Positions 1 to 6,889 of a DNA stretch of 9,915 nt are shown here, in pieces (position 1 is the stretch's first letter; the number at the start of each line of letters is the position of its first letter). The DNA lies in NCBI GenBank assembly GCA_027044735.1, contig JALUBW010000180.1, positions 1-9,915 of the forward strand, given 5' to 3'. A program made the position numbers and the translations under genes. Below the pieces are notes generated by a model that did not search any database, was not told where the DNA came from, and worked only from the letters and a program-made list of their open reading frames with translations. This DNA comes from Anaerolineales bacterium. GTDB taxonomy: Bacteria; Chloroflexota; Anaerolineae; Anaerolineales; DRMV01.

Positions 1-2059
1 CATCCCACGGGATGCCCGTCTCCCACACATCGCGGAAGTACGCCCCCAGCAGTTCCAGAAACTCCGGCTCGCGCAGGTGCCGGTGGCCTTCCAGGTGCGT
101 TTGGGTGCGGGAAAGCAGCACCGGGTCGTAAATCCAGTGGTCGAAAGAGCGCCCTTTTTCATCCACCCAATGCACGATGTGGAATTCTCCCCGTCTCCCT
201 GCGCGCAGGTTGCGGTTGCAGCGGCCGGCCGCTTGCACCAGGGAATCCAGCGGGGCCAGGTCGCGGTAGATGACATCAAAATCCACATCCACCCCGGCTT
301 CAATGAGTTGGGTGGACACCGCGAAGCGGTAGCGCCCGGCCTTCAGCGCCCGGATGCGCGCCAGCCGTTCCCGCGGGGTCACGCCGGTAGAAAGAAAGAG
401 CACCTCCTCGCCCAGCGCCTCGGATAGCAGTTCGTGCATCCTTTGGGCTGCGGTAATGGTGTTGACCATGAAAAGGTAGGACTTGCCCGGCTCGGGCACG
501 AAGCCGCCCACGAAATCATCCAGAGTTTGCCGTTCCAGGTGAATGTGTACATCAAGCCGGTCCAGGGCCGCGAAGTACACCCCAGGATTGGGCACGAGTT
601 CGCGGGCATTCTCCAGCAGGTAGGGCTGGGTAGCCGTCATGAGGATGACATACGCGCCCAGGCGCTCTGCGGCCTCGGTGAGCAGTCGGCGCACCAGCGG
701 CCAGTACACCGCGGGCAGGGCCTGCACCTCGTCCAGGAGCAAAATTGCGCCGTGCAACTTGTTCACCCGCCGGGCCGCCGCGTTACGCCAGGCCAGCAGG
801 GTATTGAAGAGTTGGACGAAGGTGGTGACCACGATTTCCGCATGCCATCCCTCGGTGAGCAGCCGCGACGCGGCATAGTCCAGTTCACGCACCTCGTCCT
901 GCACCCGCTCTCGATACTGCACATCCGCTAAGTGATGGTGCTTGAGCAGCAGACGGCTTTCCACCAGGCGCTCGCGTTGGGTTTCGGGGTTGCACGGGTC
1001 AGGGGGCGGCGAGGGGGGAGCATCCGGGCTCGTCAGTCCCAAGGCCGTGGCCAGCACCTGCTCCAGGGTGGCCGCGTTCTGGTCAATGATGGAGAGGAAA
1101 GGCAGCGCGTAGATGATGCGCGGCGGATGCCCTGTGGCCTCGCGCACCAGGTCACGGAGCCGCAATGCCGCGGCCAGCCCCGTCAGAGTCTTGCCCATGC
1201 CCGTGGGCAGGGTCAGGGTGTACAGGTGCTCCTTGGGGGAAAGGGGGCCGGCTAGCACTTCCTGATAAGCCTGTTCCCGCATCACGTTCAGGCCCTGCAA
1301 GGAGGAGGCCCCGAAGGCGCGGGCCTTGTAACGGCCCACTGCATCGGGCGGGATATCCACCCGCGCGGGCAGATGCGCCTTGGCGCCGGCTTCCAACTTG
1401 TCTGCGTCCAGCAGGGCCGAAAAGGCGGCCAGGAACACGAAGTACGCTTCCGCATCTGGCGCTTCGCGCTTCCAGCGGCGCCAGTTTCGCCGCCAGCGGC
1501 GGAAGATCGCCGGGGCACCATCCCGCAACCAGGCCTGAAACGCCGCAGGCTCAAACCGCAACGCAGCGCGAACTTCCGCGGGCAGATCCAGGGCGGCCAG
1601 ATAGGCGTTGACCTTTTCCGAGGGAATAGCCTGAATTTGCGCCTCCAGTACTTCCAGTTCACTTTTATCATTATCAGGCGAATGGAGTTCATCGGCCACG
1701 CTGTGCAAGTTGGTGTGATGGCGCAGCACCGCAAGATAAGCGAAGAGCAAAGCCGGCCACTCGGTTTCAGCCTCGTTGCCCAGCCAAGCCGTAGCCCAGA
1801 ACAGGAAAAACAGGGCCGAGAGTTTGGCGTGACGGGTGAAGGCGCTCTTGCGTCGCTCGCCGCGCAAGGCTTCCTGGAAAAAGCGGGTCGTCTTGCCGAA
1901 ATCGTGCAGCGCGATGGCCGTCTCCAGCAGCGCGCGCCGGCGCGGCGACTGCCACCACGCCGGCGCGCTTTCGTCCAGCAAACGGCGGGCCAGGGCCAGC
2001 ACCCGATTGCTGTGCTCTTCTAACGGAACGCCGGGATGCGAGTAGAGGCCGGAGGCCAT
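1..2059 (-). CDS. cas3: CRISPR-associated nuclease/helicase Cas3 (HD + SF2 helicase), C-terminus cut by window edge
   Basis: Cas3 is the effector of type I CRISPR systems: once recruited by Cascade at a target R-loop, it unwinds and degrades the DNA. I read 686 codons with no stop from the ATG at 2057-2059 to the window edge. The N-terminus is an HD nuclease domain: H16, then H52-D53 followed by FGK, then H77 and the pair H114-H115. The helicase follows: Walker A TGMGKT with K290, Walker B DEVQ at 443-446, motif III MTATQP at 474-479, and motif VI QAAGRCNR at 609-616. Domains I-VI are all present, so only the C-terminal end is missing. The start is supported by GGAGAGGTGG about ten bases upstream, and it lies 40 bases inside the cas5 end in another frame, suggesting coupled translation. 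The fourth Walker B residue is Q rather than the classic H. Composition is GC-rich. Function is known from the family; the I-B assignment comes from its neighbours. Confidence 0.95.
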   Translation of the reverse strand, partial: MASGLYSHPGVPLEEHSNRVLALARRLLDESAPAWWQSPRRRALLETAIALHDFGKTTRFFQEALRGERRKSAFTRHAKLSALFFLFWATAWLGNEAETEWPALLFAYLAVLRHHTNLHSVADELHSPDNDKSELEVLEAQIQAIPSEKVNAYLAALDLPAEVRAALRFEPAAFQAWLRDGAPAIFRRWRRNWRRWKREAPDAEAYFVFLAAFSALLDADKLEAGAKAHLPARVDIPPDAVGRYKARAFGASSLQGLNVMREQAYQEVLAGPLSPKEHLYTLTLPTGMGKTLTGLAAALRLRDLVREATGHPPRIIYALPFLSIIDQNAATLEQVLATALGLTSPDAPPSPPPDPCNPETQRERLVESRLLLKHHHLADVQYRERVQDEVRELDYAASRLLTEGWHAEIVVTTFVQLFNTLLAWRNAAARRVNKLHGAILLLDEVQALPAVYWPLVRRLLTEAAERLGAYVILMTATQPYLLENARELVPNPGVYFAALDRLDVHIHLERQTLDDFVGGFVPEPGKSYLFMVNTITAAQRMHELLSEALGEEVLFLSTGVTPRERLARIRALKAGRYRFAVSTQLIEAGVDVDFDVIYRDLAPLDSLVQAAGRCNRNLRAGRRGEFHIVHWVDEKGRSFDHWIYDPVLLSRTQTHLEGHRHLREPEFLELLGAYFRDVWETGIPWD

Positions 2060-2796
2060 AGGTACACCACCTCTCCGTTGTCCAGTTGGTACACGGGTTC
2101 CCGCACCGTTACCCGAACCGGCGCGCCGTTCACTTCCACCACCACATCCTGATAGAGGGACGGCGTGCGGTCCGGGGCCAGGTATACGGCCACTCGCTCC
2201 TTAGCCAGTTTCACCCCCGGACGCAGGGCTTCTTTCAGGCCCTGCTCGGGATCCAGCGCCTCGGCGGGGAGCACCGTGACCAGGTCGTAGGTGCCTGGGG
2301 GCAGGGCCTGCGCGGTGTAGGTGCCCACATAGGCGAAATCAGCCAGCAGTTCCGACAAGCCCAGGGAGACGGTGTAGTGGGTGCTGTGCTCCTGAAGCAG
2401 GGCTTTCAGGTCGTCCAGCAGCGCGGCCTCACCGCCGAGGTAAAGGCGGAACCGGGCGTCGCGCAGGTATTCCACCTTGATTAAGGTGTGAGGTTGTTTG
2501 TTGTCTTTACGCCACCGGTTTAAAGAAGGATCAAACTTACCTCCGCCGGATTTAGACTTGGTGTTGATAAGATTGATTCCCCAACGCACCCGTCGGACTG
2601 GGGCCAAGATGCGCACACCCACCACCAGTCCCGCGGTGACTTGCAGGTATTCCTCCTTCCCAAAGCCCAAAATCGCACCCACAATGCCCCGCACCGCGGT
2701 GGGCGGCGGGAAGGAGTAGGTCAACGGCGACGAGGTGGTGAAGAAGCGACGAAAGTGGCCGTAATCGCCCCAGAGGTCAAAGGCCACCACTTTCAT
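2020..2796 (-). CDS. cas5b: type I-B Cascade subunit Cas5 (Cas5b/Cas5h)
   Basis: Cas5 is a RAMP-fold protein that caps the 5' handle of the crRNA in Cascade. This 258-residue protein has the usual length for I-B Cas5. Its N-terminus reads MKVVAFDLWGDYGHFRRFFT, followed by the conserved SPLTYSFPPPTAVRGIVGAILG segment (split here as residues about 23-44: SPLTYSFPPP then TAVRGIVGAI), which is the hallmark of Cas5 families: a first beta strand, a PP turn, and a helix starting at the conserved R-G. The ATG at 2794-2796 overlaps the cas7 stop as ATGA, so translation is probably coupled. The 3' end overlaps cas3 by 40 bases. Residues about 69-109 (roughly 2470-2590) are Lys/Asn-rich and encoded by an AT-rich stretch unlike the rest of the gene. 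I am confident of the family and slightly less of the exact subfamily name. Confidence 0.92.
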   Translation of the reverse strand: MKVVAFDLWGDYGHFRRFFTTSSPLTYSFPPPTAVRGIVGAILGFGKEEYLQVTAGLVVGVRILAPVRRVRWGINLINTKSKSGGGKFDPSLNRWRKDNKQPHTLIKVEYLRDARFRLYLGGEAALLDDLKALLQEHSTHYTVSLGLSELLADFAYVGTYTAQALPPGTYDLVTVLPAEALDPEQGLKEALRPGVKLAKERVAVYLAPDRTPSLYQDVVVEVNGAPVRVTVREPVYQLDNGEVVYLWPPASTRIPAFR

Positions 2797-3746
2797 GGTT
2801 CCGCGCTCCAGGGGAAGGATTCCACGGGAATCTCCGCGAACACGTCTTCAATGTCCGGCTCCATCTTCACCCGGTCGCCCACCTGCACCCGCACCTTCTC
2901 AATTTTGTCCTTATAGGCGGCCACCTTCTGGGCCAAAGCGCTCAAATCCAGCACGCCGTCGCTGATGTCCCGAATGCTCTCGTCGTTCTTCTCGCTGCGG
3001 AAGGCCACCAGTTTGTCCAGTTCGCCCATGTGGGTCAGCGTGCCGGGCTTGTACACGATATCCACCAGCAGCCGGGGCTCGTGGCCGAACTTGGAGCGGG
3101 TGATGACATCGGTACCGGCCTTGTGCCCTACCCACAGGGCTTTGAACATGGCGTCCAGGTCGTCTTCGGTGAGGTTCGTGGTGGCCGCGGCTTTTTCGTT
3201 GGCGACGCCGTAAAAGGCAATGAGGGAGTAGGGAATTATATATACCTCGGTTGGCCCCCCTTGAGTTTTTCCCTTATCAGTAGGCATGATGCTGGTGCCT
3301 TTGATAAATTTTTCCTTCACTTGATGGAGAGAGTGCCCAAATTTGAATTGTACCGGTCCTGTATAAGCAAATGCTCGTTGTTCTTCTCCTCCTTCTGCCT
3401 TTTTGGCCCGTTTTTTAGGCTTGAGTGCGAAAGTACCACCAAACAAGCGGATGTCAATGCACTTCTTGAGAACCTCTTCCGGGGTTGACTTGTAGAATTG
3501 CTCAAATAGTTCGTCTTTAGTAAACAATGTCTGGTTGTCATGGCGTTTTTCCCGCAGGAAGATCTCATATCCCATTTCCTTAAGCGCGTCTCGAACGGTG
3601 CGCTTAAGCCGCACATCGGTGACGATGTTAATGCCCGTCTCCTCGTCAATACGGGGCCTGTTCTCGTCCATGGGGTCGCCGTTGGGGTTGGCCCACGACA
3701 CATCGTACAGGAACAAAACTTCGTGGCGATTGGTCAAGGTGCTCAT
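2793..3746 (-). CDS. cas7: type I-B Cascade backbone subunit Cas7 (Csh2 family)
   Basis: Cas7 polymerises along the crRNA spacer to form the Cascade backbone. The 317-residue protein shows the strongly conserved Csh2/Cas7 start: EVLFLYDVSWANPNGDP with NPNGDP at residues 20-25, then ENRPRIDEETG and TDVRLKR at 43-49, which is followed by a conserved helix. Length fits the Csh2 family. The gene starts at ATG 3744-3746, which overlaps the cas8b stop (ATGA), and ends overlapping the cas5 start in the same way. An AAGGAGGTTGAAGC stretch inside the end of cas8b supplies a ribosome binding site. The middle (about 3220-3540, residues 70-175) is AT-rich: I count 23 G/C in 3301-3360 against 41 in 3061-3120. 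This segment includes the Lys-rich KKRAKKAEGGEE loop. The internal patch looks like imported or exchanged sequence, not a frameshift, because the frame is intact. Confidence 0.95.
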   Translation of the reverse strand: MSTLTNRHEVLFLYDVSWANPNGDPMDENRPRIDEETGINIVTDVRLKRTVRDALKEMGYEIFLREKRHDNQTLFTKDELFEQFYKSTPEEVLKKCIDIRLFGGTFALKPKKRAKKAEGGEEQRAFAYTGPVQFKFGHSLHQVKEKFIKGTSIMPTDKGKTQGGPTEVYIIPYSLIAFYGVANEKAAATTNLTEDDLDAMFKALWVGHKAGTDVITRSKFGHEPRLLVDIVYKPGTLTHMGELDKLVAFRSEKNDESIRDISDGVLDLSALAQKVAAYKDKIEKVRVQVGDRVKMEPDIEDVFAEIPVESFPWSAEP

Positions 3747-5518
3747 GCTTCAACCTCCTTTTGTTGGGACTCATCTTGTGGGGGGTAAATGTACGGCGCG
3801 ACCTGGGGGAACAGTCCCATCCCCAGGGCGAAGTAGAAATTGAGTTCGTCCACGCTCATCTTCCAGGGTATTTTCGTCTGTGCGAGGTACGCCGAAGCCA
3901 GTTGGAACAAGGTGGCTTCACCCCGCCCAAAGCGGTCGTACTCCTGAAGTTTGTTGCGCACTTTGGGCAACAGTCCCTGGAAGTCCGTGGCGTTCATCTT
4001 CAGGCTTTTGAGGGACTTCCAGAAAGGCGCGCTTTTACGTTCCTTAGCTTGCACTTGAAGCAAACGTTCGGTCAACGCGCCCAGCAGGAACAGCCCCTTC
4101 TTCAGGTCGTCCTCCAGGGCAGGCAGGCTTTCCAGATAGGCTTCCAGCGTTGGTGGCGTTTGGGCCGACATAGGCTCCTCCTTTCGTGTGGTGAACAAGA
4201 TGAACATCAGCGAGGCCAGGGCGTCCAGAATGGTGAAGCGATAAAGGCCCTGGTCGCGGCGGTCGGGCGTGGCCACACCATGGCGGATTTGGGCCATCAG
4301 AAAGGGGATGAGGTAGTTGGCGGACACAGGCGCAGCGCGGAAGGTGCGATCCACTAAATCGTAGAAATGGCGCAGCAGGTCGGGGTTTCGCTTGTTGGGG
4401 TCGGCTTTGGAGAAGAAGCGATACAGGGTGGCATAGGTGAAATCGTAGTCGCGCCAGGTGCCATCCTCCCGTGGGATGCGCAACGCCCGATCCACGGCGG
4501 CTTTGGCCCGGAGCAACGCCCGCAGGCGGGAAGGGTACACATCCTGAATGTACAAGTCAATGGCCTCCCGCCCCTGCTGACGGGACATGAAAAGGAAGTG
4601 GAAGGTCATCACGTCCCGTTCTTCACTGAGCAGATCCAGGATATCCCCTTCGTCCGAAGTGATGCGCTTGAGTTCTTTGCGGCTCAAGGTATGCAAACGC
4701 CCTTGGCGCTGCTCCCTCTCCTCGGTGAGGATTTCCAGCACATCCTGACGCACCGCTTGCGAACCAAAGATGAAATCCGGGATGAGCAGGTAGCGAATAC
4801 GCCGGGAAACGAAATCAAAGGTCAGATTCGCCTCCACGTGTTGCCGCCCGCGCTGGATGAGGTCGCGGCAGTCGTAACACAGGGGGAAGGCCTTATAGGC
4901 CAGGGCCTTGTCAAAGCCGCCCACCACATAGCCGGGCTTATCAATGGTGTAAAACTTGAAGGGCGAAATATCGCCGCTGACCTCTTTCTCCTCCCCGCAG
5001 ACCGCGCAGACGCCTTTTCGTTGACTTTTCCGCCCGCGCTTTGCACGCTGCTTTTTGAAGTATTCCTTAATCCTTGGAACATCTTCCATAAACTTACCTT
5101 CAAAAGTCAGCGTCGCTGCCCAAACTTCCATTTTGGGCGAGAAATTCTCAGAGACGCATTCTTCTACCTTACGGATTACTTCGTCTGCATCAATAGAAAA
5201 ACCTAAATGGTTGGAGAGATTGTTCACACTACGTCTTAATTTTTCCGCTAAGCTCTTTTTCAAATGTATCCCGTCGCCTCGTTCTATGTCGCCTTTATTT
5301 GCAATTCTAATCGTGGGAACGATTGGGGTTTTATTGGCGTCATGTCGGACATAGAGACATTTCTTTGCATACTCAGTTTCAAATTTCTGAAGGGTTACCT
5401 CTCTGATTTGACCCGTTTGTGGATTGAGATCTACTACAACGAGGTCAGTAGCCATAAGCACATCGTGCTGTATGGGGCCTCCCAACAAATCGCCCAAAGT
5501 GCGTAACGCATGGAGCAT
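3743..5518 (-). CDS. cas8b: type I-B Cascade large subunit Cas8b (Csh1/TM1802-like), zinc-finger containing
   Basis: Cas8b is the large subunit of I-B Cascade; it recognises the PAM and helps open the target and recruit Cas3. The protein has 591 residues from the preferred start. It has two CxxC pairs, CAVCG (C171, C174) and CYDC (C214, C217), spaced like the zinc-binding insert found in Csh1/TM1802-type Cas8b proteins. The remainder is mostly helical and poorly conserved, as is normal for Cas8. Start choice: AGGAGG at 5525-5530 is followed by TTG, ATG and ATG in frame (5524, 5521, 5518); the second ATG gives the best six-base spacing. The preceding gene is cas6, about 48 bases away, and the following cas7 overlaps by ATGA. 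The N-terminal third (about 5060-5460) is AT-rich with mainly A/T third codon positions, unlike the C-terminal part. The position between cas6 and cas7/cas5/cas3 strongly supports the call; sequence similarity alone I judge moderate. Confidence 0.88.
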   Translation of the reverse strand: MLHALRTLGDLLGGPIQHDVLMATDLVVVDLNPQTGQIREVTLQKFETEYAKKCLYVRHDANKTPIVPTIRIANKGDIERGDGIHLKKSLAEKLRRSVNNLSNHLGFSIDADEVIRKVEECVSENFSPKMEVWAATLTFEGKFMEDVPRIKEYFKKQRAKRGRKSQRKGVCAVCGEEKEVSGDISPFKFYTIDKPGYVVGGFDKALAYKAFPLCYDCRDLIQRGRQHVEANLTFDFVSRRIRYLLIPDFIFGSQAVRQDVLEILTEEREQRQGRLHTLSRKELKRITSDEGDILDLLSEERDVMTFHFLFMSRQQGREAIDLYIQDVYPSRLRALLRAKAAVDRALRIPREDGTWRDYDFTYATLYRFFSKADPNKRNPDLLRHFYDLVDRTFRAAPVSANYLIPFLMAQIRHGVATPDRRDQGLYRFTILDALASLMFILFTTRKEEPMSAQTPPTLEAYLESLPALEDDLKKGLFLLGALTERLLQVQAKERKSAPFWKSLKSLKMNATDFQGLLPKVRNKLQEYDRFGRGEATLFQLASAYLAQTKIPWKMSVDELNFYFALGMGLFPQVAPYIYPPQDESQQKEVEA

Positions 5519-5524
5519 CATCAA

Positions 5525-5530
5525 CCTCCT
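5525..5530 (-). promoter_or_regulatory. strong ribosome binding site for cas8b
   Basis: On the minus strand AGGAGG is immediately followed by TTG-ATG-ATG. A perfect anti-16S match this close to TTG makes the TTG start unlikely and favours the ATG at 5518 (spacing 6), or less well the one at 5521 (spacing 3). Confidence 0.7.
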
Positions 5531-5566
5531 TCAAAAATCGCACACAGTGCCACGGAGAACACAAAT
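5531..5566. repeat. possible dispersed GTGTTCTCCGTGG-type intergenic element between cas6 and cas8b
   Basis: Read on the minus strand, this short gap contains TTGTGTTCTCCGTGGCACTG followed by TGTGCG. It resembles the short intergenic elements built from repeated variants of TCTCTGTG/TTCTCCGTGG that I know from several bacterial phyla. Only one copy is in the window, so the repeat nature cannot be shown here. It lies just upstream of the cas8b ribosome binding site and could equally be chance sequence. Confidence 0.25.
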
Positions 5567-6343
5567 TTATTCCATGTCCTCTTTGTCCCCATGTGAGGTC
5601 TTCTTCGGCTCCCACACCTCCACGAAGCCGAAGCCCTGGCTGTTCTTCGCGCCCAGGCCCGCATCTAAGGCCATGCGGAAGTAGGGTTCCGGCGCGTCCA
5701 GTTCGTAGATACCGGTCCAACCTTTGATGATGGTGCCCTTGTAGCGAGCCACCACCAGGTTGCGGTTGCTCACCTTCACCGGCCGGAAGGTTGTGCCGTC
5801 GGGCGGCACGTCCTCCCCCGTCCGGGCCCGTATCTTGCGGCGCAGGTTTTCCAGCACCAAGCGACCGAACTCCGGCTCCTGGGGTGCGTAGTAGTAGGTC
5901 TTCTTGCGGCCCTCCGGGGTCTCCAACGTGCTGTACACGGTGATGGGGGAAAGGGCCTTGAGCAAAACGGGGCGACGGTAGGTGGGCGGCAGCGCCACCT
6001 CTACCGAGGTAAGTTCGAAAATGGCTTTCCCCAACCGGAAATACCGCCCCCGCATCAAGTTCAGCGCCAGAGATTCCAGAAGAGCCTCTACCGGGGAAGC
6101 CAGAGAGAGGGTCGCTGGCCCATCAAAGGACAAATGGCCATTCTGACGAGCAAAGCGTCCCCGCAGGCGGGAAAACACAAACAAAGGGAAACGGCGCTTG
6201 CCTTCAACAGCCCAACCCTGCTCATGCGTGCGCTGGGCCACTATCTCGTCCAGGTGTCGATAGATGACCCCTTGCACCAACTGGTTGTAGTGCACCGGTA
6301 AAAGTGCCTTATCAGAAGGGCGAAGCCACAAGTCAACGCGCAT
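5567..6343 (-). CDS. cas6: CRISPR pre-crRNA processing endoribonuclease Cas6
   Basis: Cas6 cleaves the repeat in pre-crRNA to give mature crRNAs, and it can serve both type I-B and type III complexes. The protein is 258 residues long, normal for the family. It begins as a ferredoxin-like strand MRVDLWLRP, then PVHYNQLVQGVIYRHLDE (residues 16-33), the helix region that commonly carries the catalytic histidine; H18 and H30 are candidates. The C-terminal glycine-rich loop of Cas6 is clear at residues 229-239 (GLGAKNSQGFG), followed by strand FVEVWE. The open frame extends eight codons further upstream to an ATG at 6367, but the ATG at 6341-6343 has a good GGGGAGAG site at 6348-6355 and gives a family-typical N-terminus, so I use it. 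The gene lies 138 bases after csx15 and about 48 bases before cas8b. It is the only visible Cas6, so any type III complex encoded nearby would probably share it. Confidence 0.92.
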   Translation of the reverse strand: MRVDLWLRPSDKALLPVHYNQLVQGVIYRHLDEIVAQRTHEQGWAVEGKRRFPLFVFSRLRGRFARQNGHLSFDGPATLSLASPVEALLESLALNLMRGRYFRLGKAIFELTSVEVALPPTYRRPVLLKALSPITVYSTLETPEGRKKTYYYAPQEPEFGRLVLENLRRKIRARTGEDVPPDGTTFRPVKVSNRNLVVARYKGTIIKGWTGIYELDAPEPYFRMALDAGLGAKNSQGFGFVEVWEPKKTSHGDKEDME

Positions 6344-6481
6344 GAAACTCTCCCCTGGGAAACACATCCACAGTACACCACTTTGAAGGGCCTTCTCCTA
6401 CGGATTCATAATAGCCTATTTCACTCCTCCGCGCCTCCTCAGAAGAGGAGGATTTTCCTCCCCAGTTTCTCAGGATAGCCC
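6344..6481 (-). promoter_or_regulatory. 138-bp leader of cas6 with possible promoter and paired stem-loops
   Basis: This is the only sizeable gap in the cluster, between the csx15 stop and the cas6 start. It separates the type III-like accessory genes from the I-B operon and is the natural place for an internal promoter. A TATTAT hexamer on the minus strand (6408-6413) could be a -10 box, but I see no good -35 at the proper distance. An 11-base palindrome GAAGGGCCTTC (6385-6395) lies between that hexamer and the start codon and could be an operator. Stem-loops lie at 6434-6461. The promoter is a guess from position and one hexamer. Confidence 0.3.
6434..6461. other. two mutually exclusive stem-loops upstream of cas6
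   Basis: CCTCCTC (6434-6440) can pair with GAGGAGG (6445-6451) across an AGAA loop. The overlapping GGAGGA (6447-6452) can instead pair with TCCTCC (6456-6461) across TTT. The two hairpins share the central segment and cannot form together. The first has no U-run after it on the minus strand, so it is not a standard terminator for csx15. It could be a weak transcription barrier, an mRNA stability element or an attenuator-like switch. Confidence 0.4.
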
Positions 6482-6886
6482 TCAGGGATGCGAGCGCCGC
6501 AAGCGGGCCTCATCCCGGATGCCCTGCAGGTTGAGGATTTCGGCCACCTCAAAGCGCGGGGGGACGACGCGGTTGCCGTGTTCGTCCACCACGGGACGCA
6601 TGCGGATGCAGGGCGGGAAGTAGCCCATGCGGCCGTGGAGTTCGGCGATGAGGGCCACGGCGCTGAAGTTGAGCGCGGGTGGGTTGATGAGGATGGGCAG
6701 GGTCTGCCACTCCTCGGGTGTAAGCCCCGCCGCGTCAGCCATAGCCACGACTTGCGGGGTCAGAGGCTGTTGGGGGTCAATCTGGCTGTTGATGACCACC
6801 ACGCGCTCGGGCCTCTGGCCCGTGAGGCGCTCAATCTGCGCCAGGTGTTCGTCGGTCAGAGGGTGGGCGAAGTTAAGGATGAGCAT
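6482..6886 (-). CDS. csx15: CRISPR-associated protein Csx15, presumed cyclic oligoadenylate ring nuclease
   Basis: A 134-residue protein that I recognise as Csx15: it begins MLILNFAHPLTDEHLAQIE, a beta strand then helix, and has the family-typical block NPPALNFSAVALIAELHGRM (residues 68-87) followed by GYFPPCIRMRPV and a final AEILNLQGIRDEAR segment. Length matches the family. Csx15 is found with type III CRISPR systems and has been grouped with Csx16 and Csx20 as ring nucleases that degrade cyclic oligoadenylate second messengers and switch off the effectors; that role is family knowledge, not something the sequence proves. The start at ATG 6884-6886 lies three bases after the stop of the preceding gene, with GGAAGGA overlapping that stop, so the two are translationally linked. 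It is strongly GC-rich (39 of 60 in 6721-6780), unlike the two genes upstream. Catalytic residues are not certain; H84 and R86 in the LHGRMG block are plausible. Confidence 0.78.
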   Translation of the reverse strand: MLILNFAHPLTDEHLAQIERLTGQRPERVVVINSQIDPQQPLTPQVVAMADAAGLTPEEWQTLPILINPPALNFSAVALIAELHGRMGYFPPCIRMRPVVDEHGNRVVPPRFEVAEILNLQGIRDEARLRRSHP

Positions 6887-6889
6887 GGG

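Noticed and set aside
1373..2023. Plus-strand open frame of 216 codons opposite cas3
   Set aside because: It lies wholly antisense to the HD domain and linker of Cas3, has no recognisable domain, and is expected by chance in GC-rich coding DNA.
2020..2059. Frameshift or assembly error at the cas5-cas3 junction
   Set aside because: Both proteins have family-typical ends, and a ribosome binding site precedes the cas3 ATG, so a true 40-base overlap is the simpler reading.
4367..5206. Plus-strand open frame of 279 codons opposite cas8b
   Set aside because: It is antisense to the zinc-finger part of Cas8b; the minus-strand frame has conserved cysteines, a strong ribosome binding site and operon context, while this one has none.
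6344..6367. Upstream ATG at 6367 as the cas6 start
   Set aside because: It adds eight residues not typical of Cas6 and lacks a ribosome binding site, whereas the ATG at 6343 has GGGGAGAG at proper spacing.
6434..6451. Intrinsic terminator for csx15
   Set aside because: The stem is only seven pairs and no U-run follows on the minus strand; the T-stretch on the plus-strand side is only four bases.
6344..6481. Possible CRISPR repeat or leader in the cas6 upstream gap
   Set aside because: There are no direct repeats at 60-75 base spacing; only short inverted repeats of CCTCC/GGAGG are present.
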